Shown here: positions 27,747 to 37,487 of the stretch, piece by piece
How the letters are laid out: every line of letters begins with the position of its first letter
Numbering within the stretch: the first letter of the stretch is position 1
Assembly (NCBI RefSeq): GCF_008630915.1
Contig: NZ_CP043909.1
Span: 2,914,001 to 2,978,000, forward strand
Direction: 5' to 3'
Origin: Acinetobacter suaedae
Lineage (GTDB): Bacteria; Pseudomonadota; Gammaproteobacteria; Pseudomonadales; Moraxellaceae
DNA length: 64,000 nucleotides
Translations under genes and position numbers: made by a program
The notes under the pieces: model-generated
Told to the model about the DNA's origin: nothing
What the model saw: the letters and a program-made list of their open reading frames with translations, nothing else
Database searches by the model: none

Positions 27747-29483
27747 ATGAATAATGATATTCCATACCCTCTCAAATTATTGGTGACTCAGGTTGATCCA
27801 AATTTGGATCAAAATTGGCAAATCACTTTGCAACACTTATTTGCAGGCATCCAGCCCCATCAGCGTGAGACAATTTGCCAACATATTCTGCAGCAAAAAA
27901 AAATTCACTGGAATAGAAAAGAGAATACGTTCTGCTACCTTGCTCAACATGACTTTCACTCACTGATTGAAAAAACGCTCTCTCCCTATACCAAAATTTT
28001 AATCAAACAAATTGCGGACTCATTAGATAAATTGAAAACCTATAATGAGATCTATCAAATATCTGATTATTTAGAAAATATTTTGAGCCAAATCAATCAA
28101 ATTGATGCTGAGGATGATCTTGAGCTGCAAGCACAAAAACAACAGATTCTAAAAGAGTTTATTTATGCAGCAGCACAAATCATTCTTGAAAAGGATCATA
28201 TTGCCTTACCGAATAATCACCGTCACATTAATAATGATGTAATCAAAACTTTTATTACTGAAGTATTCTTAAAACAACAACTTTTGAAATACAGTTTTAA
28301 TATCCTACGTTCGCAACAACTCAGAGAAGAAAAGAACCATCTCCTTAAATATTTCCTTTATAAACAACAGAAAACTAGACAGCTCGATATTGTAAAAACA
28401 TCCAAATATATTTTTGCACTTGCTCCAAGCTCAGAAGGGATGGTAAATACGTTTTCAATTCGACGATTCTTACAAGAAGAAAAATTGGAAGCCTGTGAAA
28501 ATATCTATATCAATGCAGCAATCCTAGTACTTGAACAAATAGATGATCCTATCCATCAGCAACAATTTGAATGGCAGATCAATCACATCATTACTATTGA
28601 TACACAAGTGAACCAATATGTATCTGATATCGTGAGTAATATCGAATTATATTGTCACAAAGAACTGATTCCTTTTCTTATGGCGCCGCTCAATCCACGA
28701 GGCATTTTTATTGAAAAGTTAGTAGAACAAAGACTCATCGATTTTGAGCAAAAACTATCTAATCATGTACTTGAACCCATTGCAGATGCATTAAAACATT
28801 CTGTGCATCACACTGATGAGTGTCATTATTTATATATCAATATTAAACAAATACTGGATGATTTAATTCGACATTTCATTGAATTTCAATCTCAACCTTC
28901 CATTATCTTCAATAAACAAGTCCATTTATTCATCGCAAGACTAAAATCTTATGCTGCGCTATTACAAAAGAGACATGCTGATATTTTCACGGTATTTTCT
29001 TATGAGGATTGGAAACAACATCATGCTGAAGCGTTAGAACCAACCAATATTTTAAAGGATCTTAGTCTTAATTCCCTTCAAGAATACAAAGAGACATTTT
29101 CTGAACTTAAAGAAAACCAACGCCAGTTAAAACAAAGCGTTTCATTTTTCAACAAACTCCTAAATAAGCCACAGAAAATTAAAGATAATATTATCAAGTT
29201 AAAAGAAAAAACGGTTCAGATTAAAAAAAATGCTCATCAAGAAATTATTCGGATGCAACGACGTTTTCCATCACTCATCGTTTATCTAGAATTCGAATCA
29301 CTAATTTCAATCAATCATAAAGAGCGCCACTATGCTTTCCCAACAGGTGACAATGGCATTACACGTTTACCAATAGTGATTCAAATTCCAGAAGACAAAG
29401 CCTCTTTTGATTTACAAAGCATTTGTAATAGTTTGAATTTCGATCTAAGTCTCGCCAACCAAAAATGGCTGGAAACAATTTGA
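27747..29483 (+). CDS. Uncharacterised 578-residue protein
   Basis: No known domain was recognised. The protein is soluble, rich in Gln, Lys, Ile, Leu and His, and predicted mostly helical; residues about 440-500 (LKENQRQLKQSVSFFNKL onward to KLKEKTVQIKKNAHQEI) look like a coiled coil. The last 80 residues turn to beta-like segments with a FPTGDNG loop. There is no signal peptide or membrane helix. AGGAT precedes the ATG. It stands alone, divergent from pqq and convergent with an MBL hydrolase, and looks like a real, intact gene because the long frame has ordinary Acinetobacter codon use. Confidence 0.75.
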   Translation: MNNDIPYPLKLLVTQVDPNLDQNWQITLQHLFAGIQPHQRETICQHILQQKKIHWNRKENTFCYLAQHDFHSLIEKTLSPYTKILIKQIADSLDKLKTYNEIYQISDYLENILSQINQIDAEDDLELQAQKQQILKEFIYAAAQIILEKDHIALPNNHRHINNDVIKTFITEVFLKQQLLKYSFNILRSQQLREEKNHLLKYFLYKQQKTRQLDIVKTSKYIFALAPSSEGMVNTFSIRRFLQEEKLEACENIYINAAILVLEQIDDPIHQQQFEWQINHIITIDTQVNQYVSDIVSNIELYCHKELIPFLMAPLNPRGIFIEKLVEQRLIDFEQKLSNHVLEPIADALKHSVHHTDECHYLYINIKQILDDLIRHFIEFQSQPSIIFNKQVHLFIARLKSYAALLQKRHADIFTVFSYEDWKQHHAEALEPTNILKDLSLNSLQEYKETFSELKENQRQLKQSVSFFNKLLNKPQKIKDNIIKLKEKTVQIKKNAHQEIIRMQRRFPSLIVYLEFESLISINHKERHYAFPTGDNGITRLPIVIQIPEDKASFDLQSICNSLNFDLSLANQKWLETI

Positions 29484-29494
29484 TTGGCTCAACG

Positions 29495-29523
29495 TGCTTC
29501 TGTATACAAGCAGTACAGAAGCA
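29495..29523. terminator. Hairpin between convergent genes
   Basis: TGCTTCTGTA (29495-29504) pairs with TACAGAAGCA (29514-29523) in the 52-bp gap between the unknown gene and the MBL hydrolase. T runs are weak on both sides; a bidirectional terminator is likely. Confidence 0.5.
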
Positions 29524-29535
29524 TATTTCAACCCA

Positions 29536-30180
29536 TTAACCTGCTTTACTCGCCACAAAAGGGTTGAATTGTTTTTCATATCCAATGGTACTGATTGGAC
29601 CATGACCTGAAATAAATTGAGTCTCATCAGGTAAGCTAAAGCACTCACCTTGAATCGAATCTAAGAGTTGTTGATGATTTCCTCTTGGAAAATCAGTACG
29701 TCCGATTGAACCTTTAAACAGAACATCTCCAGTCCAAAGCAAACCATGTTTCTTGTTATAGAACATCACATGACCGGGTGTATGCCCTGGCGCAAAACGG
29801 ACTTCAAACTCATCGTCACCTAGCGTCAACACCTCTCCCCCCTCTAACCATTGATCGACTTTGACAGGCTGAGGAATTGGAAAACCATAACGTGCTGAGA
29901 CTTCTTGAATCATGTCTAACCAGAACTGATCTTCTTTGTGTGGGCCAATCACTGGAATTTTCCACGTTTCAGCAAGCTCACCCACCGCACCAGCATGATC
30001 AAGGTGGCCATGCGTAAGCCATAAAGCTTTTACCTTTAAGCCTAGATCCTCGACTTCTTTTTTAAGTACAGCCGCATCGCCGCCCGCATCAATCAAAATC
30101 GCTTCTTTGGTCTCACTATCCCATAAGATGGAACAATTCTGGGCGAAGGCTGTAACAGGAACAATTTTGACTTGCAGCAT
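29536..30180 (-). CDS. MBL-fold hydrolase, GloB/YcbL type
   Basis: The 214-residue protein has the metal ligands of the glyoxalase II branch: THGHLDHAG near 56, GHTPGHV near 130, TGDVLFKGSIGRTDFP and SGHGP near the C-terminus. YcbL-like members hydrolyse S-lactoylglutathione or related thioesters; the short length without the GloB C-terminal domain fits YcbL. It starts 23 bp after hemH and probably shares its transcript. Confidence 0.87.
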   Translation of the reverse strand: MLQVKIVPVTAFAQNCSILWDSETKEAILIDAGGDAAVLKKEVEDLGLKVKALWLTHGHLDHAGAVGELAETWKIPVIGPHKEDQFWLDMIQEVSARYGFPIPQPVKVDQWLEGGEVLTLGDDEFEVRFAPGHTPGHVMFYNKKHGLLWTGDVLFKGSIGRTDFPRGNHQQLLDSIQGECFSLPDETQFISGHGPISTIGYEKQFNPFVASKAG

Positions 30181-30203
30181 AAAAACCTCTGGCTAAAACG
30201 CAG

Positions 30204-31220
30204 TTAACGGTGGGCTAAGGTATGAGTTAAGCCATCAAGATTAGCCTGAACCAAACTCGCAAGCAAATCTATATGCGCTTGATCAGTGTTCAATGCAGGT
30301 ATGTAAGCATAATCGCCCCCACCCGCATGTTGAAAGATTTCTTTGTTTTGTATCGCTAATTCTTCCAACGTTTCCAAGCAATCTGCTGAAAATGCAGGAC
30401 TTAATACCTGCACCGATTTCACACCAGCTTTCCCCCATTGCTCAAGCAGTACATCGGTATATGGTTTCACCCATTCTTGCTTGCCAAAGCGGGATTGGAA
30501 ACTAATTGCCCATTCATCTTCATTTAAATGCAATGCCTCAGCGACTAAACGTGCAGTCACCCGACAACGATCTGCATAAGGATCACCTTTATCTGCGTAA
30601 GGTTGCGGAATCCCATGAAAAGACATCAACAACTTCTCAGCCTTACCGTGCTGTGATTGATAGTTCAAAACGCTATCTGCCAGCGCCTGAATGAACATCG
30701 GATGTTGGTAATAGTCCTTTATGATGGTAATACCAGGTAAATGACGTTGTGTTGGAATCCATTTAGCAAAGGCATCATAAAGCGGTGCCGTAGAAGTTGC
30801 GGAATATTGCGGAAACAGAGGTAACAGAATCACATGTTCTTGTGGTGATTTTTCAAGTTGGGACAAAACCCCATATATGCTGGGTTGCCCATAAGTCATC
30901 GCAGGAACAACGGTCAGATCAAAATGATGATTTTCATCTTCTAAACGTTGTTTGATCAAGCGCGTTTGTTCAAGTACGATTTCACGCATTGGAGAGTCAT
31001 TTGACCAAACCGAAGCATAAGCTTCTGCAACACGTTTCGGGCGGAAGGGCAACACAAATAAATTCAGAATCACCCACCAAAGCAATTTTGGAATTTCAAT
31101 AACACGTGTATCAGATAAAAATTGCTTAAGAAAACGACGAACCGCAGGCACAGTTGCTTGATCTGGCGTACCTAAATTTGCCAGAACCACAGTCACTTTT
31201 GGTTTTGGTGTCACTGACAT
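30204..31220 (-). CDS. hemH: Ferrochelatase
   Basis: The 338-residue protein starts at MSVTPKP (ATG 31220, with GGATGCG upstream); an ATG three codons earlier is possible. It shows [10 protein letters not shown] at the N-terminus, the catalytic histidine in [19 protein letters not shown] near 195, and [13 protein letters not shown] with the metal-site glutamate near 275. It inserts Fe2+ into protoporphyrin IX as the last step of heme synthesis at the inner membrane face. The gene precedes the MBL hydrolase. Confidence 0.96.
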   Translation of the reverse strand: MSVTPKPKVTVVLANLGTPDQATVPAVRRFLKQFLSDTRVIEIPKLLWWVILNLFVLPFRPKRVAEAYASVWSNDSPMREIVLEQTRLIKQRLEDENHHFDLTVVPAMTYGQPSIYGVLSQLEKSPQEHVILLPLFPQYSATSTAPLYDAFAKWIPTQRHLPGITIIKDYYQHPMFIQALADSVLNYQSQHGKAEKLLMSFHGIPQPYADKGDPYADRCRVTARLVAEALHLNEDEWAISFQSRFGKQEWVKPYTDVLLEQWGKAGVKSVQVLSPAFSADCLETLEELAIQNKEIFQHAGGGDYAYIPALNTDQAHIDLLASLVQANLDGLTHTLAHR

Positions 31221-31289
31221 AGATCGCATCCGCTCTAACTGAATTTATTCAATTACTTTAGCAGTTTTCGTATCTTTTTTTAAATTGAA

Positions 31290-32318
31290 TTAATGCATCG
31301 TCTTAAACTGAAAAACCCGATGATTATCTAAAACATTACTTTCTAAAAGCTTCTGCCCTTTAGCTGTCAGCTGCCAAAGCATACGTTGACGATCATCACG
31401 ACCTGTAGGCACGATCCATTCATTCTGACGCATTTGTAATTTGATTTCATGTAAAGCACGAATATTCACTTGTGCACGAGATACCGCATGAGCTCTTGGC
31501 ATTTCTATGCGTGCATCATCCAAACCCGTCTCATTCAAATATTCATTCATACGCTTCGAAAAATATTCTTCTGGTGTAGGTATCACGAAAGTCGAACCAA
31601 GTACATGCAGTAACTGAGCCCAAGTCATCTTGCGGTGCGGTTTAACTTCTTTAAAGTTGCCATCTTGATAAGCATGCATACGATATTCAAAAGAATAAAG
31701 TTCATACATTGAAACTTTAGCTGTACTGGTCAGAGGGTCAGCTTCTCGACTCCCTAATTCTGCTTCAAGCTGTTTAACTTTGGCACGTAAGTTATCTATC
31801 TCATCACGTAACACTTGTGTATTTTGGGGACGCACCCAACCCACCACAGGATACCGTTCTAACATCTGCGGCATACTTGAACGAACTGCAAGTTCTAAAT
31901 CTCTCAAGGTACGATAACAGAAAACTTGATCCACCTCGTGTTGTAACTGCTTTCTAAATTCTTTAAATTTTTCTTTAAGCTCTGGTTTATGATCGTGTAA
32001 TTTATCATCACGAGATTCTGGATCTTCATGCATAAATACAATCACAGGTTTTTGTTTAGTCATTGCATAAATATATTCCAGATGCATATAGCCGACACCT
32101 GAAACAGACTGTTCACCATACTGACTGCCTAATAAAATGACCACATAATCACAATCATCAATCTGACGGCGAGCAATCGATGTACTTAAAGGCGTGCGCT
32201 GTTCCAATCCCCAAGAGAAAAAGCCCATACCAACCAAAGTTTGCGCTAAAACCGCTCGCTCTGGTTGCATTTCATTGCCAGAGGTAGAAATAAAAACCTG
32301 ATAACGAGTATCTTGCAT
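31290..32318 (-). CDS. DUF4062 protein with C-terminal winged-helix-like region
   Basis: The N-terminal 100 residues match DUF4062 (QVFISTSGNEMQPERAVLA, ARRQIDDCDYVVILLGSQYG, SVSGVGYMHLEYIYAM, KPVIVFMH), a TIR/SLOG-like Rossmann fold found in many signalling proteins. A short coiled coil (about 165-190) follows. The last 130 residues look like a winged-helix module (MTWAQLLHVLGSTFVIPTPEE; ALHEIKLQMRQNEWIV; LTAKGQKLLE). The role is unknown; ligand sensing with DNA or protein binding is possible. It lies alone between hemH and murI. Confidence 0.75.
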   Translation of the reverse strand: MQDTRYQVFISTSGNEMQPERAVLAQTLVGMGFFSWGLEQRTPLSTSIARRQIDDCDYVVILLGSQYGEQSVSGVGYMHLEYIYAMTKQKPVIVFMHEDPESRDDKLHDHKPELKEKFKEFRKQLQHEVDQVFCYRTLRDLELAVRSSMPQMLERYPVVGWVRPQNTQVLRDEIDNLRAKVKQLEAELGSREADPLTSTAKVSMYELYSFEYRMHAYQDGNFKEVKPHRKMTWAQLLHVLGSTFVIPTPEEYFSKRMNEYLNETGLDDARIEMPRAHAVSRAQVNIRALHEIKLQMRQNEWIVPTGRDDRQRMLWQLTAKGQKLLESNVLDNHRVFQFKTMH

Positions 32319-32423
32319 AGGCGAAGCCCCAATTTATTTATCAAATAGTATCAAGTTCTAATCTTGATTTTTATTTAAAAGACAACCCCGATAAACTATG
32401 AAAGAGGGTTCGATTAATTACGT

Positions 32424-33317
32424 TTATGCACGTATTTCATCGCCCAAATTATGAATCGTCCATGTTAATTGTGTAGGTATAAGTTGCTGAAGTACAGGTT
32501 TTAGTAGTGCAGCATTGTTACCACTAACAAAACATTCAATACGTGAAACATCATGACGTATTTTGTCAGATAATAACCCATTTTTAATTAAAATATATGC
32601 TGTTTGTCTCGCAACTGCTTGTCCAGAATCAATTAATTTTAACTTTTCATCAAAAACCTGACGAATTGCGGGTTTAAGGAATGGATAATGAGTACATCCA
32701 AGGACTAGAAAATCAGCGCCTTGCTCTATCACAGGTTGTAAAATTTCTTGCAAGACTGCTTTACATGCCTCACTCATTTGCTCACCCGCTTCAACAAAAG
32801 GCACCAATGCCAAATTGGTCACCGTGAGTACTTTCACCCCCGCAGGTTCAGCAAATTTCAACATAACATCTTTAATCAACTGCCCACGAAAAGTCGCAGG
32901 TGTTGCCAATACAGCAACAACCTTGGTTTGCGTCTGAAGTACGGCAGGTTTTAATGCTGGAACCAACCCAACAATAGGAAAGCGTTCGCCATAATAATCA
33001 CGCAAATAATCCAAACTAAAAGCAGATGCCGTATTACATGCGACCACAGCAACTTTACATCCCTGCCGATAAAGCCATTCGATTGCTTGTGCGGTTAAAT
33101 TCCGTATCTCTTGATCTGAACGCGCCCCATACGGTACATGTGCTGTATCTGCATAATAAAGAATACGCTCATTGGGTAGATGCAGAGCAATTTCTTGTGC
33201 AATCGATAAACCACCGATCCCTGAATCAAAAATACCAATCGGTGCATCTGGAGATGCTTGCGGCATTGGGTCAAGTAATTGGGTTAAGAATTGCACTGCT
33301 GTCATACACACGAACAT
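32424..33317 (-). CDS. murI: Glutamate racemase
   Basis: The protein has IGIFDSGIGGLSIA, the first catalytic cysteine in VACNTASAFS and the second in LGCTHYPFLKPA, as required for the two-base racemase mechanism that makes D-glutamate for peptidoglycan. The longest frame has 297 residues; later starts (MTAVQ at 33305, MPQAS at 33266) are possible because no start has a clear ribosome site. The DUF1285 gene ends 29 bp upstream. Confidence 0.93.
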   Translation of the reverse strand: MFVCMTAVQFLTQLLDPMPQASPDAPIGIFDSGIGGLSIAQEIALHLPNERILYYADTAHVPYGARSDQEIRNLTAQAIEWLYRQGCKVAVVACNTASAFSLDYLRDYYGERFPIVGLVPALKPAVLQTQTKVVAVLATPATFRGQLIKDVMLKFAEPAGVKVLTVTNLALVPFVEAGEQMSEACKAVLQEILQPVIEQGADFLVLGCTHYPFLKPAIRQVFDEKLKLIDSGQAVARQTAYILIKNGLLSDKIRHDVSRIECFVSGNNAALLKPVLQQLIPTQLTWTIHNLGDEIRA

Positions 33318-33346
33318 TGGTTTATTTGCTCTTTCAAGCTTAAACC

Positions 33347-33958
33347 TCAGGTGCTTAAATGCAAGACCAAATCACCACTTTTTAATGTCAAAACTGTGTC
33401 GCCTTGCTGATTTTCAGACAAGTTGCCATAGTTAACGAGATGATAAAAACTTTGCCGTTGAATTAATGCATTCATTCCAAATCGCACATGAACATAAGGG
33501 CGTAATTCACCCGCAAACTCACGCATAAAAATAGGATGCTGTTCATCCACAATCACCACATCTTGATTGGTTGTTGTAAGCTGTAAATAGGTCTTCCCTT
33601 CAATCTCGACCTGATCAGCTTGGTTAATCAAAAGTGGCTCATCTTCAACTTCAATTTCAATCTGCTCAACAGGGGTTTTTAAATAAAATTTTCCATCCTC
33701 TTTCCAGAGTACTCTACTGAATAGGTCAAGTAGCGACTGTCGCTTGATCAATTGACCTTCGTGCCACCACTCACCGTTGGCTTTTATCTTCAAATCCATT
33801 TTGCCACAATGCTTTGGATGCCACTGCTCTAACGGAGGAATTGACCTTTTGTGACTTTGCTGTACATCTTTTAAGTATTGTGCAATGTTCATTAAGTTTT
33901 TATCATCAGAAAACACGATTTTTCCTGTATTCTGTGAAGAATCATTTTCATTTATCAT
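33347..33958 (-). CDS. DUF1285 family protein
   Basis: The 203-residue soluble protein matches DUF1285 (IPPLEQWHPKHCGKMDLKI, ANGEWWHEGQLIKRQSLLDLFSRVL, GKFYLKTPVEQ), a proteobacterial family of unknown function with a SH3/double-barrel-like structure. It is followed by murI on the same strand. Confidence 0.85.
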   Translation of the reverse strand: MINENDSSQNTGKIVFSDDKNLMNIAQYLKDVQQSHKRSIPPLEQWHPKHCGKMDLKIKANGEWWHEGQLIKRQSLLDLFSRVLWKEDGKFYLKTPVEQIEIEVEDEPLLINQADQVEIEGKTYLQLTTTNQDVVIVDEQHPIFMREFAGELRPYVHVRFGMNALIQRQSFYHLVNYGNLSENQQGDTVLTLKSGDLVLHLST

Positions 33959-34145
33959 AGTTTATGCCTTGCTGACGAAAAAATATGACCGCTCAGCCAA
34001 TTGGCGGGATCAAGGTTTAAAACTATACTATCCCAAATACTTGCAAGCACACTAGTCGCATTTGTGTTTGGTAATTGAGAATACTCATGGCAGCACCGAA
34101 TTACATCATTACGGTTGCCACCCTATAAAATATGAGGAGTCCTAC

Positions 34146-35858
34146 ATGGAACACATCGAACGTGAAGCGATGGAGTTTGACGTAGTGATCGTAGGCGCGG
34201 GCCCTGCGGGTTTATCTGCTGCGATTAAAATTCGTCAACTAGCGATTGAAAACAACCTACCTGACCTTTCTGTGTGTGTTGTTGAAAAAGGCTCTGAAGT
34301 AGGTGCGCATATCCTATCTGGTGCTGTACTTGAACCACGTGCCATGAATGAACTCTTTCCGAATTGGAAAGAAGAAGGTGCACCGCTCAATGTACCTGTT
34401 ACTGAAGACGAAACTTATTTCTTATTGTCTGATACGAAAGCACAAAAAATGCCGTATTGGATGGTACCAAAATCAATGCATAACGAAGGCAACTATGTTA
34501 TCTCTTTAGGTAACGTGGTTCGTTGGTTAGGTCAAAAAGCAGAAGAATTAGAAGTATCAATCTTCCCTGGCTTCGCCGCATCAGAAATCCTTTACCATGA
34601 AGATGGTACTGTAAAAGGGATTCAAACTGGTGATATGGGTATTGGTAAAGATGGTCAACCAACGCATAACTTTGCACCAGGCTACGAATTGCATGCTAAA
34701 TATACTTTATTTGCAGAAGGTTGCCGTGGACATCTAGGTAAACGCTTGATTGCTGGCTTTGCACTTGATCGTGATGCTGATCCACAACATTACGGTATCG
34801 GGATCAAAGAGCTTTGGGAAATCGATCCAGCGAAACACAAACCTGGTCTTGTGATGCACGGTGCAGGTTGGCCATTGTCTGAGACAGGTTCTGCAGGTGG
34901 TTGGTGGTTATATCACGCTGAAAACAACCAAGTGACTTTGGGTATGATCGTAGACTTATCTTACGAAAACCCACATATGTATCCATTCATGGAAATGCAA
35001 CGTTGGAAAACACACCCAACGATTAAACAATTCCTTGAAGGTGGTAAACGTATCTCTTACGGCGCGCGTGCGGTTGTAAAAGGTGGTTTCAACTCTTTAC
35101 CTAAACTCACTTTCCCAGGCGGCTGCTTGATCGGTGATGATGCTGGGTTCTTGAATTTCTCAAAAATCAAAGGCTCACATACCGCAATGAAATCAGGTAT
35201 GTTGTGCGGTGAAGCAGTATTTGAAGCAATCGCTGCGGGTGTTGCAAAAGGTGGTGACCTTGCGATTGCACGCGTTACTGAGGGTGAAGACCACTTCGAA
35301 AAAGAATTGGTTGCTTATACTGAAAAATATAACAATTCTTGGTTAAAAGAAGAGTTATATAAAGCGCGTAACTTCGGTCCTGCAATGCATAAATTTGGTA
35401 CGTGGATTGGCGGTGCGTTTAACTTTATCGATCAAAATATCTTTAAAGTACCATTCACATTGCATGATTTAAAACAGGACTTTGCTGCACTGAAGACTGT
35501 TGATGCATCGACGTTCAAACCAAACTATCCAAAACCAGATGGTAAGTTAACGTTTGACCGTTTATCTTCAGTATTCGTATCAAATACAGTACACGAAGAA
35601 AACCAACCTGCTCACTTAAAGTTAACTAATCCTGAAACGCCAATTCAGGTTAACTTACCGAAGTGGGACGAACCTGCTCAACGTTACTGCCCTGCAGGTG
35701 TTTATGAAGTCATGGAAAATGATGACGGCTCGAAGCGTTTCCAAATCAATGCAGCGAACTGTGTTCACTGTAAGACTTGTGATATCAAAGACCCTTCACA
35801 AAACATCACTTGGGTAACACCTGAAGGTGGCGGTGGTCCAAACTACCCGAATATGTAA
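34146..35858 (+). CDS. Electron transfer flavoprotein-ubiquinone oxidoreductase
   Basis: The start ATG 34146 follows a strong GAGGAG site; an earlier in-frame start at 34062 is not supported. The 570-residue protein has the FAD motif VVIVGAGPAGLSAAIK, the EKGSEVGAHILSGAVLEP segment, a membrane-associated middle domain and a C-terminal 4Fe-4S domain (RYCPAGVYEV, NCVHCKTCDIKDPSQNITW). It passes electrons from ETF, reduced by acyl-CoA dehydrogenases, to the ubiquinone pool. It is a single gene with its own terminator. Confidence 0.96.
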   Translation: MEHIEREAMEFDVVIVGAGPAGLSAAIKIRQLAIENNLPDLSVCVVEKGSEVGAHILSGAVLEPRAMNELFPNWKEEGAPLNVPVTEDETYFLLSDTKAQKMPYWMVPKSMHNEGNYVISLGNVVRWLGQKAEELEVSIFPGFAASEILYHEDGTVKGIQTGDMGIGKDGQPTHNFAPGYELHAKYTLFAEGCRGHLGKRLIAGFALDRDADPQHYGIGIKELWEIDPAKHKPGLVMHGAGWPLSETGSAGGWWLYHAENNQVTLGMIVDLSYENPHMYPFMEMQRWKTHPTIKQFLEGGKRISYGARAVVKGGFNSLPKLTFPGGCLIGDDAGFLNFSKIKGSHTAMKSGMLCGEAVFEAIAAGVAKGGDLAIARVTEGEDHFEKELVAYTEKYNNSWLKEELYKARNFGPAMHKFGTWIGGAFNFIDQNIFKVPFTLHDLKQDFAALKTVDASTFKPNYPKPDGKLTFDRLSSVFVSNTVHEENQPAHLKLTNPETPIQVNLPKWDEPAQRYCPAGVYEVMENDDGSKRFQINAANCVHCKTCDIKDPSQNITWVTPEGGGGPNYPNM

Positions 35859-35905
35859 TTTTTAATTTGCGCTGAAATTGAGTTTTTAGCGCAAACTAAG
35901 CCAAG

Positions 35906-35936
35906 AAAGCCTCATAAAATATGAGGCTTTTTTAAT
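35906..35936 (+). terminator. Terminator after ETF-QO, likely bidirectional
   Basis: AAAGCCTCAT pairs with ATGAGGCTTT over AAAAT, followed by T6-like sequence. It also lies directly after the stop of the anti-sigma gene on the other strand, where the stem is followed by CTTGG rather than T, so it favours the plus direction. Confidence 0.9.
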
Positions 35937-36128
35937 TTAATCTTTCTGCCCTTCATCAAACTTTTTATATTGTTTCGATAACAAACTTAAGTTGTTCATT
36001 TGCTTACCGAAACGCCGACACGAACTACACATCATCACATGAAACTGTAAAGCACTCAGTTCTTTGAAGTTCAGAGTTCGATCTTGTTTTTCTGAAAGCA
36101 ATTGGGTCGCTTGTCGGCACGTCAACAT
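35937..36128 (-). CDS. Putative zinc-finger anti-sigma factor
   Basis: The start at 36128 (MLTCRQATQLLSEKQDR) overlaps the sigma gene stop by seven bases and has AGGGGGAT upstream inside the sigma gene. The 63-residue protein carries H-x3-C-x2-C (HVMMCSSCRRF), the ZAS zinc motif, after an N-terminal cysteine. It has no membrane helix, so it would be a soluble, metal- or redox-sensitive anti-sigma. The tight coupling with the ECF sigma gene supports the role. Confidence 0.8.
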   Translation of the reverse strand: MLTCRQATQLLSEKQDRTLNFKELSALQFHVMMCSSCRRFGKQMNNLSLLSKQYKKFDEGQKD

Positions 36129-36751
36129 GAACAATCCCCCTGTAGTAACCATTTATTTTCTAAGCATTCACGTAGTCTTACTCGACTGCGATACATTAAA
36201 ACATTCAAGTTTGAGATGCTTAATTCTAATTTTTCGCAGATTTCATCAGAACTCAGTTCAATCATTTCCCGCAACATAAACACCTGTGCATACTTCGCTG
36301 GTAGATGATTCAAACAGGCGTCAAAAATCATCCAAAAATCTTGCTGCTCCATCATTTCCTCAGGATTTAACCATGCTTTTGGTCTTTCTGATTTTTGCCA
36401 ATGCCCTGAAGCATCAAACAACTCATCCACGCTTCGCTCGTTTTCTTCCGTATCAAACAATTCAGACATACTGACTAAACGTTGCTTCTGACGAATCAGA
36501 TCAACAATTTTATTTTTTAAAATAGCGAATACCCATGTTTTAAATGCTGATCGACCAGAAAAAGAGCCTGAATGTTGTAAAGCACTGACTAAAGCTTCTT
36601 GCACAACATCCTCAGCTTGATGAAATGAAGAGAGTTGCACTACTGCAAATTTCATCATTTGTTGCCGTAATTCCGACAAAAAATCATCGTTATACAGTTG
36701 CTGAGATGCATTAGCATTCGATGTTGTCATTTCAGGCATCGCGTTTCTCAC
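36122..36751 (-). CDS. ECF-type RNA polymerase sigma factor
   Basis: The 209-residue protein has sigma region 2 (about 38-95, SSFHQAEDVVQEALVSALQH and AFKTWVFAILKNKIVDLIR) and region 4 (about 145-200, LPAKYAQVFMLREMIELSSD with the HTH SISNLNVLMYRSRVRLRE). There is no region 1 or 3, so it is an ECF factor. It ends in CSC, which might bind metal. It lies four bases downstream of the DUF2063 gene and is coupled to the zinc-finger protein. Two matching promoters near 38771-38849 are its likely targets. Confidence 0.9.
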   Translation of the reverse strand: MRNAMPEMTTSNANASQQLYNDDFLSELRQQMMKFAVVQLSSFHQAEDVVQEALVSALQHSGSFSGRSAFKTWVFAILKNKIVDLIRQKQRLVSMSELFDTEENERSVDELFDASGHWQKSERPKAWLNPEEMMEQQDFWMIFDACLNHLPAKYAQVFMLREMIELSSDEICEKLELSISNLNVLMYRSRVRLRECLENKWLLQGDCSC

Positions 36752-36755
36752 TGTG

Positions 36756-37487
36756 CTAGTCTGGTTTGTATAACAATTCTAAACGGATCAAATCTTCTGC
36801 AAGTTCATCCAGTTGAGTATTCACTTCACTGACCGATAGATCTGGAATTATTTGCTGGATAAATTCAGCAAGTGCTATTCGAGGCAATGGTTGTTGTGCT
36901 AATTGCTCAATTAGATAAGCGGATAATGGTGTAAGTATTTCAACACAAACCCGATCCTGTTTGTTTCGCCAAACCATAATGGCACTTGGAGCAGGATCTT
37001 TGTTTATTTGATTGATTGACCATTGATAAACAGGATATTGATACACTAACACCCAAACTTGTGTAGTCAGCTGCCAATTCAATTCAGCATTCAAAGTGAC
37101 GTCATCAATTTCAAGTGTATCTAAATACAGTTCAAGCCATTCGTATTGCAACAGCTCAGCAAGCCACGGATATTCAACTAAAATAGGATGCTGCTTTTCT
37201 GTGAGAAACTCTCTGAATTGCAGCGAAATATCATTATAGAACGGTGATTGATTCTGAGATTCTCTAAAAAAAACCGTCAGTAACTGTTGCCATTGCTGCT
37301 CAGGTAATAAAGATCGAGCCACCGGATAAACCAAATTGATGAACGAGCAAACATTGTTGAACAACAGTTCTCGATAAACTTGCATACGATCCAAAGCAAA
37401 AGGCACTGATTTTGCTGAATTAGGATCACGCAGCCAGTCACAAAAATCATGTTGGGTCTGCTGAAAACTATGCTCATTCATATTCAT
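36756..37487 (-). CDS. DUF2063 protein, MNIO partner (HvfC/BufC type)
   Basis: The 243-residue protein shows the DUF2063 N-terminal domain (QHDFCDWLRDP, DRMQVYRELLFNNVCSFINLVYPVARSLL), which in related systems acts as the peptide-recruiting partner of the DUF692 enzyme. The C-terminal half is of HvfC type. Its start overlaps the stop of the DUF692 gene by four bases, so both subunits are made together. Confidence 0.88.
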   Translation of the reverse strand: MNMNEHSFQQTQHDFCDWLRDPNSAKSVPFALDRMQVYRELLFNNVCSFINLVYPVARSLLPEQQWQQLLTVFFRESQNQSPFYNDISLQFREFLTEKQHPILVEYPWLAELLQYEWLELYLDTLEIDDVTLNAELNWQLTTQVWVLVYQYPVYQWSINQINKDPAPSAIMVWRNKQDRVCVEILTPLSAYLIEQLAQQPLPRIALAEFIQQIIPDLSVSEVNTQLDELAEDLIRLELLYKPD

